Notes: generated by a model not told the origin, from the letters alone. A DNA stretch of 64,000 nucleotides from Streptomyces puniciscabiei (GCF_006715785.1 NZ_VFNX01000001.1:3796501-3860500); one strand, 5' to 3'. Shown: positions 1 through 8,894, numbered from the stretch's first letter. Numbers and translations are program-made.

Positions 1-1141
1 CGACGGCTCGATCCCGGCTCCGGGATGGGACTCGAAGTACCGCTGGACCGGCTTCATCAAGCAGGACGAGCTGCCCTACGAGTACAACCCCAAGCGCGGC
101 TACATCGTCACCGCCAACCAGGCCGTGGTCGACAAGGACAAGTACCCGTACACCCTCACCACCGACTGGGGCTACGGCACCCGCAGCCAGCGCATCACCG
201 ACCTGATCGAGTCCAAGATCAAGGACGGCGGCAAGATCTCGACCGAGGACATGCGGCAGATGCAGCTGGACAACAGCAGCGAGATCGCCAAGCTCCTGGT
301 GCCCAGGCTGCTGAAGATCAACCTCGACGACAAGAACGTCCGCGACGCACAGAAGCTGCTGGAGGGCTGGGACTACACCCAGGAGTCCGACTCCGCGGCG
401 GCCGCCTACTTCAACGCGGTCTGGCGCAACATCCTCAAGCTCGCCTTCGGCAACAAGCTGCCCAAGGAGTTGCGCGTCCAGGGGCAGTGCCTGTGGGTCG
501 ACAAGATCGACAGCACCGGCCCGGTCGACGACGACGCCAAGGTGCGCGAGTGCGGCCAGCGCGACGCCGACCAGGCGCAGCCGGACGGCGGCGACCGCTG
601 GTTCGAGGTCGTGCGCGAGCTGATGGACAAGCCGGACAGCGACTGGTGGAAGACGCCCAGGTCGGGCACCCGGCCCGCGGCCACCAACATGGACCAGCTC
701 TTCGCCCGGGCCATGATCGACGCCCGCTGGGAGCTGACCGCCAAGCTCGGCAAGGACATCGACACCTGGAGCTGGGGCCGGCTGCACCGCCTGTTCCTGA
801 AGAACCAGACACTCGGCACCGACGGCCCCAAGGCGCTGCAGTACATCCTCAACCGCGGCCCCTGGAAGCTCAGCGGTGGTGAGGCCACGGTGAACGCGAC
901 CGGCTGGAACGCCGCCGGCGGCTACGGCGTCGTCTGGGTGCCGTCCATGCGGATGGTCGTCAACCTCGCCGACTTCGACAAGTCGAGGTGGATCAATCTG
1001 ACCGGCGCCTCCGGGCACGCCTTCAGCGCGCACTACACGGACCAGACGAGTCTGTGGGCGAAGGGCGAACTGCTGCCCTGGTCGTTCTCGGACCAGGCGG
1101 TCGGCAAGAGCACGAGCGACACGCTCGTCCTCAAGCCCTGA
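1..1141 (+). CDS. Penicillin acylase family protein, C-terminal part (5' end outside window)
   Basis: The open frame enters the window in phase from base 2 and ends at a TGA at 1139-1141, leaving about 379 residues. The first residues contain an NPxxGYIVTANQ stretch, and the end contains GASGHAFSAHYTDQ followed by LWAKGELLPW. Both are hallmarks of the beta-subunit region of penicillin acylase (S45, Ntn-hydrolase) proteins, which cleave amides such as beta-lactam side chains or acyl-homoserine lactones. The N-terminal nucleophile serine and the signal peptide would lie upstream of the window, so substrate class and secretion cannot be judged here. A strong bidirectional hairpin follows the stop. 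The family call is firm; the substrate is unknown. Confidence 0.85.
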   Translation, partial: DGSIPAPGWDSKYRWTGFIKQDELPYEYNPKRGYIVTANQAVVDKDKYPYTLTTDWGYGTRSQRITDLIESKIKDGGKISTEDMRQMQLDNSSEIAKLLVPRLLKINLDDKNVRDAQKLLEGWDYTQESDSAAAAYFNAVWRNILKLAFGNKLPKELRVQGQCLWVDKIDSTGPVDDDAKVRECGQRDADQAQPDGGDRWFEVVRELMDKPDSDWWKTPRSGTRPAATNMDQLFARAMIDARWELTAKLGKDIDTWSWGRLHRLFLKNQTLGTDGPKALQYILNRGPWKLSGGEATVNATGWNAAGGYGVVWVPSMRMVVNLADFDKSRWINLTGASGHAFSAHYTDQTSLWAKGELLPWSFSDQAVGKSTSDTLVLKP

Positions 1142-1161
1142 CCGGCCGGCTGACGCACGGA

Positions 1162-1195
1162 AAACGGCCCTCCACGCGCGCGTGGAGGGCCGTTT
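1162..1195. terminator. Bidirectional terminator between acylase and 5-FTHF cyclo-ligase genes
   Basis: Perfect 34-base palindrome (17-bp arms) with AAA at the left end and TTT at the right end. It can work in both directions and serves the two convergent genes that end at 1141 and 1223. Confidence 0.85.
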
Positions 1196-1222
1196 CGTCG
1201 TACGGGCAGCGGGGGCGCCGGG

Positions 1223-1843
1223 TCAGGCGTCCGGGAAGCGGCGCACGCCGGAGGGCGTCACCACGGCGTGCACGGGCTTGTCGTGCGCCTCCGCCGGGAC
1301 GCGCGCGACGACCTCCGTGTCGTACAGCAGCACCACGAGCCGGGGGCACGCGCCCGCGCGCTCCAGGCGGGCCAGTACGCGGTCGTACGACCCTCCGCCG
1401 CGCCCGAGGCGCATCCCGCGCGCGTCGACCGCGAGACCGGGCAGCAGCACGACGTCCGCGGCCGTCACGGCGTCCGGACCGAGACGCGCCCCGGATGGCT
1501 CGAAAAGCGCCATTTTCCCGCTGTGTTGGACCCGGGCGAGGGAGCCCCGGCCGGCGTATTCGCCCCAGTCCAGGTCGTTGTCGGGCAGGAGCGCGGGGAG
1601 CAGCACCCGCACGCCCCGCGCGCGCAGCGCGTCCAGCAGCGCAGGCGTGCCGGGCTCGCTCCCCACGGAGACGTACGCCGCCACCGTGCGTGCGTGCGCC
1701 AGCTCGGGCAGCTCCAGGGCGCGCTCCGCCAGTGCGCGGCCCGTCTCGGCGACGTCATCGTCCGTCAACCTGTTCCTCACCGAGAGGAACTCCCGGCGCA
1801 ACATTCGCTTGTCAGGCTCGCCCCTGCGTCCTTCGTGTTCCAC
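1223..1843 (-). CDS. 5-formyltetrahydrofolate cyclo-ligase
   Basis: ATP-dependent cytosolic enzyme that converts 5-formyl-THF to 5,10-methenyl-THF. The fold signature is visible: an N-terminal LRREFLSVRNRL segment, a central YVSVGSEPGT block, and near the end LGRGGGSYDRVL, the nucleotide/folate-binding loop. About 206 residues from a GTG at 1843, a usual length for the family. A TTG at 1888 and an ATG at 1804 are in frame. I chose 1843 because homologues carry a short charged leader before LRRE, but the start is uncertain. The gene is divergent from galU with about 95 bp between them and convergent with the acylase gene. Confidence 0.85.
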   Translation of the reverse strand: MEHEGRRGEPDKRMLRREFLSVRNRLTDDDVAETGRALAERALELPELAHARTVAAYVSVGSEPGTPALLDALRARGVRVLLPALLPDNDLDWGEYAGRGSLARVQHSGKMALFEPSGARLGPDAVTAADVVLLPGLAVDARGMRLGRGGGSYDRVLARLERAGACPRLVVLLYDTEVVARVPAEAHDKPVHAVVTPSGVRRFPDA

Positions 1844-1938
1844 TGGTCGTTCTCGCGCCCTTTCTTGAATGCAGTCATAAAGGGTCAATCAACCGGAGCC
1901 ACAGTTTCCGCACAAAGGCACCGGATAAGGTTGCGGGC

Positions 1939-2850
1939 ATGACTCAGTCGCACCCCAGGATCAGCAAGGCTGTCATCCCCGCGGCAGGCCTCGGCACCCG
2001 GTTCCTGCCGGCCACCAAAGCCACTCCCAAGGAGATGCTGCCGGTCGTCGACAAGCCCGCGATCCAGTACGTGGTCGAGGAGGCCGTCGCGGCAGGGCTG
2101 GACGACGTCCTCATGGTCACCGGGCGTAACAAGCGTCCCCTCGAGGACCACTTCGACCGCAACTACGAGCTGGAATCGGCGCTCGACAAGAAGGGTGACG
2201 CCGAACGGCTCGCGAAGGTGCAGGAGTCCAGCGACCTGGCGACCATGCACTACGTGCGCCAGGGCGACCCCAGGGGTCTCGGCCACGCCGTGCTGTGCGC
2301 CGCCCCGCACGTCGGCCACGAGCCCTTCGCCGTGCTCCTCGGTGACGACCTGATCGACCCGCGCGACCCGCTCCTGCAGCGCATGATCGAGATCCAGGAG
2401 CAGCACGGCGGCAGCGTGATCGCCCTCATGGAGGTCGCGCCCGAGCAGATCCACCTCTACGGCTGCGCGGCCGTGGAGGCGACCGCCGACAGCGACGTCG
2501 TCCGGGTGACCGGGCTGGTCGAGAAGCCGGACCCGGCGGACGCCCCCTCCAGCTACGCGATCATCGGCCGTTACGTCCTCGACCCGCACATCTTCGACAT
2601 ACTGCGCAAGACCGAGCCGGGTCGCGGCGGTGAGATCCAGCTCACCGACGCCCTCCAGCAGCTCGCGGCGGACGAGAAGGTCGGCGGGCCGGTGCACGGC
2701 GTCGTCTTCCAGGGCCGCCGCTATGACACCGGCGACCGTGGCGACTATCTGCGTGCCATTGTCAGACTCGCGTGCGAACGTGAAGACCTGGGCCCGGACT
2801 TCCGGACCTGGCTTCGCAGTTACGTAGCCGAGGAGATGCAGCAATCTTGA
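1939..2850 (+). CDS. galU: UTP-glucose-1-phosphate uridylyltransferase
   Basis: Makes UDP-glucose from UTP and glucose-1-phosphate, supplying glycans and, with the GalE/GalT enzymes encoded at 48-51 kb, galactose catabolism. The nucleotide-binding N-terminus reads IPAAGLGTRFLPATKATPKE, followed by LPVVDKPAIQYVVEEA. LGDD, VEKP and the GEIQLTDAL block near residue 230 are also present. 303 residues from the ATG at 1939, which has AAGG 9 bases upstream. The frame stays open far upstream, but that part overlaps the divergent gene and has no GalU similarity. It ends in a TTGA overlap with moeA, so the two are co-transcribed and probably translationally coupled. Confidence 0.96.
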   Translation: MTQSHPRISKAVIPAAGLGTRFLPATKATPKEMLPVVDKPAIQYVVEEAVAAGLDDVLMVTGRNKRPLEDHFDRNYELESALDKKGDAERLAKVQESSDLATMHYVRQGDPRGLGHAVLCAAPHVGHEPFAVLLGDDLIDPRDPLLQRMIEIQEQHGGSVIALMEVAPEQIHLYGCAAVEATADSDVVRVTGLVEKPDPADAPSSYAIIGRYVLDPHIFDILRKTEPGRGGEIQLTDALQQLAADEKVGGPVHGVVFQGRRYDTGDRGDYLRAIVRLACEREDLGPDFRTWLRSYVAEEMQQS

Positions 2851-4169
2851 GCAGCGCCGCGACCCGCCCCGCCGGCCCGGACGACCTGTGGTCGGTGGAC
2901 GAGCACCTGGAGGACATCCTCTCGACCGTCCGCCCCCTCGAACCCATCGAGCTGCAACTGCTCGACGCCCAGGGCTGTGTCCTGGTCGACGACGTCACGG
3001 TGCCGGTGTCCCTGCCGCCGTTCGACAACAGCTCCATGGACGGGTACGCGGTGCGGGTCTCGGACGTGGCGGGCGCCAGTGCGGAGTTCCCGGCCGCCCT
3101 GGAGATCGTCGGCGACGTCGCGGCGGGCGCGGCCGATCCGGTCCGGGTCGGCCCCGGCCAGGCCGCCCGCATCATGACCGGCGCCCCGCTGCCGCCCGGT
3201 GCCGAGGCCGTCGTCCCGGTGGAGTGGACCGACGGCGGACTCGGCGAGGGCCCCGTGAGCGGGATGCGGGCGCGCAGCCTGGCCCCCGAGGGCGCGCAGG
3301 GGCAGGTGCGGGTGCACCGTCCCGTCGAGGCACGCGCGCACGTGCGCGCCCAGGGCAGCGACGTGAAGGCCGGCGACCGCGCCCTCGAGGCCGGGACGAT
3401 CCTCGGCCCGCCGCAGATCGCGCTGCTCGCCGCGATCGGCCGCGGCACGGTCCGCGTGCGCCCGCGCCCGCGCGTGGTCGTCCTGTCCACCGGCAGCGAA
3501 CTCGTCCAGCCCGGCGAGGAACTGGCCCGCGGGCAGATCTACGACTCCAACAGCTTCGCCCTCACCGCCGCCGCGCGGGACGCCGGCGCCATCGCCTACC
3601 GGGTCGGGGCCGTCGCCGACGACGCCGAGACGCTCCGCTCCACCATCGAGGACCAGCTCGTCCGCGCCGATCTGCTGGTGACCACGGGCGGGGTGAGCGT
3701 GGGGGCGTACGACGTCGTCAAGGAGGCGCTGTCGTACGCCGGCGACGCGGACGAGGCGGGCAGCGGCGTGGAGTTCCGCAAGCTCGCCATGCAGCCCGGC
3801 AAACCCCAGGGCTTCGGTTCCATCGGCCCCGACCACACGCCGCTGCTGGCCCTGCCGGGCAACCCGGTGTCGTCGTACGTCTCCTTCGAGCTGTTCGTCC
3901 GTCCGGCCATCCGCGCCCTGATGGGGCTCACGGACCTGCACCGGCCTCGTGTCCGGGCCATCTTGAGGGCCGACAAGGCGCTGCGCTCGCCCAAGGGGCG
4001 CCGGCAGTTCCTGCGCGGTGCCCACGGAGACGGCGAGGTGACCCCCGTGGGCGGCGCCGGCTCGCACCTGATCGCGGCGCTGGCCCAGGCCGACGCGCTG
4101 ATCGTCGTCCCCGAGGACGTGGAGTCCGTCGAGCCCGGCGCCGAGGTGGAGGTGGTCCTGCTCGGCTGA
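2847..4169 (+). CDS. moeA: Gephyrin-like molybdopterin molybdotransferase (MoeA family)
   Basis: A 440-residue MoeA-type protein: [15 protein letters not shown] around residue 65, a domain with [16 protein letters not shown], the MPT-binding domain with [10 protein letters not shown] and [15 protein letters not shown]-type [22 protein letters not shown], and a beta-barrel domain IV. MoeA inserts molybdate into adenylylated molybdopterin. The start is a TTG sharing bases with the galU stop. MoaC and Mog follow directly, which supports a cofactor role. However, the same operon ends in sepX, and from what I recall actinobacterial MoeA paralogues in this setting (Glp in Corynebacterium) bind SepF and the SepX/GlpR membrane protein. 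A division role is therefore equally possible. The enzyme family is certain; the division link is inferred. Confidence 0.93.
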   Translation: MSSAATRPAGPDDLWSVDEHLEDILSTVRPLEPIELQLLDAQGCVLVDDVTVPVSLPPFDNSSMDGYAVRVSDVAGASAEFPAALEIVGDVAAGAADPVRVGPGQAARIMTGAPLPPGAEAVVPVEWTDGGLGEGPVSGMRARSLAPEGAQGQVRVHRPVEARAHVRAQGSDVKAGDRALEAGTILGPPQIALLAAIGRGTVRVRPRPRVVVLSTGSELVQPGEELARGQIYDSNSFALTAAARDAGAIAYRVGAVADDAETLRSTIEDQLVRADLLVTTGGVSVGAYDVVKEALSYAGDADEAGSGVEFRKLAMQPGKPQGFGSIGPDHTPLLALPGNPVSSYVSFELFVRPAIRALMGLTDLHRPRVRAILRADKALRSPKGRRQFLRGAHGDGEVTPVGGAGSHLIAALAQADALIVVPEDVESVEPGAEVEVVLLG

Positions 4170-4254
4170 GACCCGCTGGTTGGGGGTACCGTGTCGCGCA
4201 CAACAGGCCCGCGCACCGCACTGCGCCGGGCCCGGACCGGGAGCGGCACACACC

Positions 4255-4767
4255 ATGGCTGAGTCTTTCCGGGGGGAGACCCCCGGACCCCCTGCGCAGG
4301 ACCGACTGACGCACATCGACGAGGCGGGCGCGGCCCGGATGGTCGACGTGTCCGGGAAGGACGTGACCGCGCGCACCGCCCGCGCCAGCGGCCGTGTCCT
4401 CGTCTCGGCCCGCGTGGTCGAGCTGCTGCGCGGCGAGGGGGTGCCCAAGGGGGATGCCCTCGCGACGGCACGGATCGCCGGGATCATGGGCGCCAAGCGC
4501 ACACCGGATCTGATCCCGCTGTGTCACCCGTTGTCGGTGTCGGGTGTGAAACTGGATCTGTCGGTCGCGGACGACGCCGTGGAGATCCAGGCCACCGTGC
4601 GGACCACGGACCGTACGGGCGTCGAGATGGAGGCCCTCACCGCCGTGACGGTCGCCGCGCTCACCGTGATCGACATGGTCAAGGCGGTCGACAAGGGAGC
4701 GGTCATCACGGACGTGCGGGTGGAGGAGAAGACGGGCGGCAAGTCGGGCGACTGGAGCCGGGCATGA
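4255..4767 (+). CDS. moaC: Cyclic pyranopterin monophosphate synthase
   Basis: Second step of molybdopterin synthesis: turns the MoaA product into cyclic pyranopterin monophosphate. 170 residues. MoaC landmarks are [18 protein letters not shown] at the start of the domain, [19 protein letters not shown], the active-site IPLCHPL, and [23 protein letters not shown] with the conserved lysines at the end. The ATG at 4255 has a GGGAGCGG ribosome-binding sequence upstream. In-frame codons before it are not MoaC-like. The stop overlaps the mog start as ATGA. The about 85-bp gap after moeA contains no obvious terminator. Confidence 0.95.
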   Translation: MAESFRGETPGPPAQDRLTHIDEAGAARMVDVSGKDVTARTARASGRVLVSARVVELLRGEGVPKGDALATARIAGIMGAKRTPDLIPLCHPLSVSGVKLDLSVADDAVEIQATVRTTDRTGVEMEALTAVTVAALTVIDMVKAVDKGAVITDVRVEEKTGGKSGDWSRA

Positions 4768-5264
4768 CCTATCGCGCTCTGGTGGTCACCGCCTCCAACA
4801 GGGCCGCCGCGGGTGTCTACGAGGACAAGGGCGGCCCGTTGGTCGCCGACGGCCTGAAGAGCTTCGGGTTCCACGTCGACGGCCCCCGGGTGGTCCCGGA
4901 CGGGGACCCCGTGGAAGCGGCCCTGCGCTCGGGAGTCGACGCCGGCTACGACGCGATCGTCACCACCGGCGGCACCGGGATCTCGCCCACCGACCGCACG
5001 CCCGAGGCGACCCGCGCGGTGATCGACCAGGAGGTGCCGGGCATCGCCGAGGCCATCCGGGCGTACGGGCGGGAGAAGGTTCCCGCGGCGGCGCTCTCCC
5101 GGGGCCTGGCCGGTGTGGCGGGGCGGACCCTGATCGTCAACCTGCCGGGCTCCACGGGCGGGGTACGGGACGGCCTCGCCGTGCTGGAGCCCCTGCTGAT
5201 CCATGCCGTCGAGCAGATCCGCGGCGGCGACCACCCCAGACCCGGCAGCGGGGGTGCGAGCTGA
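4764..5264 (+). CDS. mog: Molybdopterin adenylyltransferase-type protein (MoaB/Mog family)
   Basis: 166 residues from the ATG of an ATGA overlap with moaC. The MPT-binding fold is clear: [23 protein letters not shown] at the N-terminus, [22 protein letters not shown] in the centre, and [21 protein letters not shown] near the end. Mog/MoaB proteins adenylylate molybdopterin before MoeA inserts the metal, so moeA, moaC and mog form a local late-pathway set. moaA, moaD and moaE are not in this window. The GTG-rich 3' end runs into the acetyltransferase gene with almost no gap. Confidence 0.92.
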   Translation: MTYRALVVTASNRAAAGVYEDKGGPLVADGLKSFGFHVDGPRVVPDGDPVEAALRSGVDAGYDAIVTTGGTGISPTDRTPEATRAVIDQEVPGIAEAIRAYGREKVPAAALSRGLAGVAGRTLIVNLPGSTGGVRDGLAVLEPLLIHAVEQIRGGDHPRPGSGGAS

Positions 5265-5284
5265 ACAGCCCTTCCTGGCCCGTC

Positions 5285-5908
5285 GTGCTGGCGGACGGCG
5301 ATGTCGTCCTCCGGCCGATAAGGCTGCGCGACCAGCGGGCCTGGCGCGAGGTGAACCGGCGCAACCGGGACTGGCTGCGCCCCTGGGAGGCGACCATTCC
5401 GCCGCCCACGCCGAGCGGGCCGATCGCGCACCGGCCGACCTACCGCCAGATGGTCCGGCACCTGCGGTCCGAGGCCAACGCCGGCCGGATGCTGCCGTTC
5501 GTCATCGAGTACCAGGGGCGGCTCGTCGGCCAGCTGACGGTCGCCGGGATCACCTGGGGATCGATGTGCTCGGGGCACGTCGGTTACTGGGTGGACGAGT
5601 CGGTGGCCGGGCGCGGGGTGATGCCGACGGCCGTCGCGCTGGTGGTGGACCACTGTTTCCGCACCGTCGGACTGCACCGCATCGAGGTGTGCATTCGGCC
5701 GGAGAACCGGCCCAGCCGCCGGGTCGTGGAGAAACTGGGATTCCGCGAGGAGGGGCTCCGGCCGCGCTATCTGCACATCGACGGGGCCTGGCGCGACCAT
5801 CTGGTGTTCGCGCTCACCGCGGAAGAGGTGCCCGACGGTTTGCTGGCGCGGTGGCGGCGGGCACGCTCCCAGCAGCTGCCGCAGAAACCCCAGAGCACGG
5901 GAAATTGA
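5285..5908 (+). CDS. GNAT-family N-acetyltransferase, RimJ-like
   Basis: About 207 residues with the RimJ/RimL-type GNAT layout: LRPIRLRDQRAWREVNRRNRDWLRPWE at the N-terminus, FVIEYQGRLVGQLTVAGI in the centre, the acetyl-CoA loop around GYWVDESVAGRGVMPTAVAL, and RPENRPSRRVVEKLGFREEGL, the usual C-terminal signature. Such enzymes acetylate alpha-amines, for example of ribosomal proteins, but substrates vary widely. The GTG at 5285 has no purine-rich sequence upstream. A CTG at 5261 overlapping the mog stop (CTGA) follows a GGGGGTG and would add NSPSWPVV, as in many homologues, so it may be the true start. Its place between mog and sepX suggests a shared transcript up to the hairpin at 5938. 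Confidence 0.85.
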   Translation: MLADGDVVLRPIRLRDQRAWREVNRRNRDWLRPWEATIPPPTPSGPIAHRPTYRQMVRHLRSEANAGRMLPFVIEYQGRLVGQLTVAGITWGSMCSGHVGYWVDESVAGRGVMPTAVALVVDHCFRTVGLHRIEVCIRPENRPSRRVVEKLGFREEGLRPRYLHIDGAWRDHLVFALTAEEVPDGLLARWRRARSQQLPQKPQSTGN

Positions 5909-5937
5909 ATATGTGTTCGAAATTGATCGTTTGTTGA

Positions 5938-5972
5938 CCGTCTCAGGGGTATTGAATTCACGCCTGAGGCGG
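5938..5972 (+). terminator. Hairpin after the galU-moeA-moaC-mog-GNAT run
   Basis: A 10-bp stem (one G-T pair) with a 15-base A+T-rich loop begins 29 bases after the acetyltransferase stop. There is no T-run, but a run of seven A lies 20 bases further. It could terminate or attenuate transcription before sepX. Confidence 0.5.
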
Positions 5973-6081
5973 TCCGCTGATCGCATCGGTCGCAAAAAAA
6001 GCTAGAAATATCAGCCAGATCGTGCGACACACCGGCCCAATTGGCGGATGGCCTCACGCAAACCCCTCTACGGTGTGAGAC

Positions 6082-7272
6082 GTGAGCAGCAGCGGCCTCA
6101 TCTACGCAGTCATTGTCGGGGCCTGGGCCGCCTACTTGGTGCCGATGTGGCTCCGTAGGCAGGACGAGCTGAACGAGGCCCGTCCGACGGAACGCTTCAG
6201 CACCGCCATCCGGCTGCTGTCCGGACGGGCGGGAATGGAGCGCCGGTACGCCAAGGACCTGCGGGCACGCTCCGCCGAGGAGGGGGAGCCGGACGCCGGC
6301 GCCCCGGACGCCGTCACCGATTCGGTGGACGTCCGGGCCTTCGCCATGCCTCCGACCCGCCGTCAGGTGCACGCCGACGCCGAACCCGAGCCGTCCGGCA
6401 GGGTGGAACCGGCGCGCGAACAGGACGTCGCACCGGCGCCCAAGTCCGGTTCGGCACCCGCCCAGAAGCGAGTGCCGTCCGCGCGGCCCGCGTCCTCGGC
6501 GCAGGCGGCCGCAGCGCGGGCCCGGCGCTCGAAGGTTCTCGCGCGCCGCAGGCGCACCACTGTGGTTCTCTTCGTCGCCTTCACGCTGGGCGCGATCGTC
6601 GCCGCCGTCGGCGGGCTCGCCTTCCTGTGGGTGCCCGCCGTGCCGGCCGTGCTGCTCAGCGGGTACATCGCGTACCTGCGCTCCCAGGAGCGCCGTCGCT
6701 TCGCGTACCAGATGGACCGCCGGCGCGCCGAGGTGGCCGCCCAGCGGCTGCGTGAGCGGGAGCGCCAGCCGCGCCGCCGCGCGCCCCTCGACGCGGGCCC
6801 CGGCGCGGACGAACCGGAGGACGCCCCGCGGGCCGGGACGGACCCGGGGCTCGCCGCGCTCGCCGCGGACCGGCGCGCCCTGGTCGAGCAGACGGACCAC
6901 GCCGAGTGGGTCGACCAGCAGCGCGAGCGGCAGCGGCGGCCTGGCGGCGACAGCTGGGACCCGGTACCGGTGCCTCTGCCGACGTACGTGACCGCGCCGG
7001 TCGCGCCGCGTGCCACCTCCGACGTGGATCTGGGGGCGCCCGGCACATGGAGTTCGGCGCGCTCCAGCCCGGTCGCGCCGGAGCACGAGGCCGGTCGCCC
7101 GGCGGAGGCCGGGGCGGACGGACAGGCGCCCGCTTCCGGGGAGAAGCCGGCGGACGGCCGTGGCGACGCTCGCCGTGTGGCCTCCGCGCGCCGGTCGCGC
7201 GAGCGCGGCGGGCGCACCCCTCTCTTCGATCAGTACGAGGACGGCGACCGGCCCCGCGCGGCCAACGAGTGA
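6082..7272 (+). CDS. sepX: Divisome membrane protein SepX (GlpR-like)
   Basis: 396 residues from a GTG at 6082. A first membrane helix spans about residues 6-24 (SGLIYAVIVGAWAAYLVPMW) and is followed at once by LRRQDELNEARPTERFSTAIRLL, a conserved cytoplasmic patch. A disordered Ala/Pro/Glu-rich linker then leads to a second hydrophobic region at about 160-198 that can hold two helices, and a long basic and acidic disordered tail follows. This architecture and the location after moeA/moaC/mog match SepX, described in Streptomyces venezuelae as a membrane protein needed for normal hyphal cross-walls and sporulation, and GlpR of Corynebacterium, which binds the gephyrin-like Glp. Protein partners here are inferred, not visible. 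The 173-bp upstream gap is unusually A+T-rich and may hold its own promoter. Confidence 0.85.
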   Translation: MSSSGLIYAVIVGAWAAYLVPMWLRRQDELNEARPTERFSTAIRLLSGRAGMERRYAKDLRARSAEEGEPDAGAPDAVTDSVDVRAFAMPPTRRQVHADAEPEPSGRVEPAREQDVAPAPKSGSAPAQKRVPSARPASSAQAAAARARRSKVLARRRRTTVVLFVAFTLGAIVAAVGGLAFLWVPAVPAVLLSGYIAYLRSQERRRFAYQMDRRRAEVAAQRLRERERQPRRRAPLDAGPGADEPEDAPRAGTDPGLAALAADRRALVEQTDHAEWVDQQRERQRRPGGDSWDPVPVPLPTYVTAPVAPRATSDVDLGAPGTWSSARSSPVAPEHEAGRPAEAGADGQAPASGEKPADGRGDARRVASARRSRERGGRTPLFDQYEDGDRPRAANE

Positions 7273-7363
7273 CGCCCGCCACACTTCCGGAAGGCGCGCT
7301 GACCAGTCAGGGAACGGATTTCCAAGCACCCCGATCGGGATGCTAAAGTTTCACTCGTTGCAA

Positions 7364-7437
7364 GGGCCTGTGGCGCAGTCCGGTAGCGCACCTCGTTCGC
7401 ATCGAGGGGGCCAGGGGTTCAAATCCCCTCAGGTCCA
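7364..7437 (+). tRNA. tRNA-Ala (anticodon CGC)
   Basis: A 74-base cloverleaf: a 7-bp acceptor stem with one G-T pair, D arm with the GCGC stem, anticodon stem CCTCG/CGAGG with loop TTCGCAT (anticodon CGC, reads GCG), T arm AGGGG-TTCAAAT-CCCCT, and discriminator A. CCA is not encoded. A TAAAGT at 7344-7349 is at a suitable distance to be its -10 element. GCG is a frequent alanine codon at this base composition. Confidence 0.95.
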
Positions 7438-7443
7438 CGCAGC

Positions 7444-7481
7444 ATGGAGCCCCGGTCGGCGGAAGCCGACCGGGGCTCCAT
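7444..7481. terminator. Terminator after tRNA-Ala
   Basis: Perfect 17-bp stem with a GGAA tetraloop starts 6 bases after the tRNA and ends 5 bases before the stop codon of the convergent GNAT gene. It can therefore serve both. Confidence 0.85.
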
Positions 7482-7486
7482 CGTGT

Positions 7487-7963
7487 TCACAGCTGCTTCG
7501 CGAAGCAGCGGCTGTCCTCGTAGTGGCGGTAGTAGCCGAACTTGGCGCACGGCTCGTAGCCGCTGGAGGTGTACAGGGCGATGGCCTCCGGCTGCTTGGT
7601 GCCCGTCTCCAGGACCATGCGGACGCGGCCGGCCATCCGGGCGTTCTCCTCCAGTGCCGCGAGCATGCGGCGGGCCAGGCCCCGGCCGCGCATCTGAGTG
7701 ATCACGAACATGCGCTTCAGCTCGGCGTCGCCGTCCTCGTTGCCCTCGTCGTTGCGGTCCTGGCTGCGCCAGCCGCCGGTCGCGACGGGACGGTCGTGCT
7801 CGTCGTAGGCGATCAGGTACACACCCCGGGGCGGGTCGAAGTCGGCGGGATCGAGGAGCGTGGCGTCGCCGCCGTCGCCGTAGCGAAGGTGGTACTCGGC
7901 CTGGACCTCGTCGTTGAGCTTGACGGCGTCGGGGTGGTCGAAACGAACACGACGTATATTCAT
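7487..7963 (-). CDS. GNAT-family N-acetyltransferase
   Basis: 158 residues from the ATG at 7963. The core is a single GNAT domain: GVYLIAYDEHDRPVATGGWR, then LKRMFVITQMRGRGLARRMLAALEE, whose RGRGLA loop is the acetyl-CoA pyrophosphate-binding motif A, and LETGTKQPEAIALYTSSGYEP at the end. The substrate cannot be told. The frame is open much further upstream, but that part is antisense to exonuclease III and does not resemble GNAT. The gene is divergent from xth with about 80 bp between them. Confidence 0.88.
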   Translation of the reverse strand: MNIRRVRFDHPDAVKLNDEVQAEYHLRYGDGGDATLLDPADFDPPRGVYLIAYDEHDRPVATGGWRSQDRNDEGNEDGDAELKRMFVITQMRGRGLARRMLAALEENARMAGRVRMVLETGTKQPEAIALYTSSGYEPCAKFGYYRHYEDSRCFAKQL

Positions 7964-8044
7964 GCTGGGTATCGTACTTCTATGCAGTAGGGGGGCTTCG
8001 GCCTTTTCCGGGCACTCGGACCAGTGTGCCGGTATCGTGCCCTG

Positions 8045-8848
8045 GTGCTGACTGTGACCTCGGTGAACGTGAACGGGCTGCGAGCCGCCGCCAAGAAGGG
8101 CTTCGTGGAGTGGCTCGCGCGGACTGACGCGGACGTCGTCTGCCTGCAGGAGGTGCGCGCCGAGCCGCACCAGCTGCCCGAGGAGGTGCGGCAGCCCGAC
8201 GGCTGGCACGTCGTGCACGCCCCGGCCGCCGCCAAGGGCCGTGCGGGCGTCTCCCTCTACACGCGGCGCGAGCCCGACCGCGTCCGGGTCGGCTTCGGCT
8301 CGGCCGAGTTCGACGGCAGCGGGCGCTATGTCGAGGCGGATCTGCCCGGCGTCACGGTCGCCTCCCTCTATCTGCCCTCCGGTGAGGTCGGCACCGAGCG
8401 CCAGGACGAGAAGGTCCGCTTCATGGGCGAGTTCCTCGCCCATCTCAAGGCGCTGCGCGAAAGGGCCGCCGCCGACGGGCGCGAAGTGGTCGTCTGCGGT
8501 GACTGGAACATCGCCCACCAGCAGGCCGACCTCAAGAACTGGCGCGCCAACACCAAGAACTCCGGCTTCCTTCCGGAGGAGCGGGAATGGCTCGGGCGGG
8601 TGTTCGCCGCCGAGGACGGCGGGTACGTCGACGTCGTACGCGCCCTGCACCCTGACGTCGAGGGGCCGTACACCTGGTGGTCGTACCGGGGCCGGGCCTT
8701 CGACAACGACTCCGGATGGCGCATCGACCACCACGTGGCCACGCCCGGTCTCGCCGGCAAGGCGGTGAAGGGCTTCGTCGAGCGCGCGGCCACGCATGCC
8801 GAGCGCTGGTCGGACCACGCCCCGGTGACCGTCGTCTACGACCTCTGA
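8045..8848 (+). CDS. xth: Exodeoxyribonuclease III (AP endonuclease)
   Basis: About 267 residues of the EEP (exonuclease-endonuclease-phosphatase) fold. It begins TVTSVNVNGLRAAAKKGF with the metal-binding Asn, then CLQEVRAE with the catalytic Glu, YLPSGE, CGDWNIAHQQADL with Asp and Asn, and SDHAPV with the catalytic His at the end. It cuts DNA at abasic sites and degrades 3' ends in base-excision repair. The GTG at 8045 is chosen because homologues start within one or two residues of LTVTSVN. A ribosome-binding site is not obvious, so a short leader is possible. Convergent with the MerR gene. Confidence 0.92.
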   Translation: MLTVTSVNVNGLRAAAKKGFVEWLARTDADVVCLQEVRAEPHQLPEEVRQPDGWHVVHAPAAAKGRAGVSLYTRREPDRVRVGFGSAEFDGSGRYVEADLPGVTVASLYLPSGEVGTERQDEKVRFMGEFLAHLKALRERAAADGREVVVCGDWNIAHQQADLKNWRANTKNSGFLPEEREWLGRVFAAEDGGYVDVVRALHPDVEGPYTWWSYRGRAFDNDSGWRIDHHVATPGLAGKAVKGFVERAATHAERWSDHAPVTVVYDL

Positions 8849-8894
8849 CACGCGACCGCCGGCCATACGCAGGGGGCGTTCAGCAGGGGCGCGT

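Noticed and set aside
2820..4502. Long minus-strand open frame opposite moeA and moaC
   Set aside because: Composition shadow of high-G+C genes; the plus-strand products are clear MoeA and MoaC, and the antisense product has no recognisable domain.
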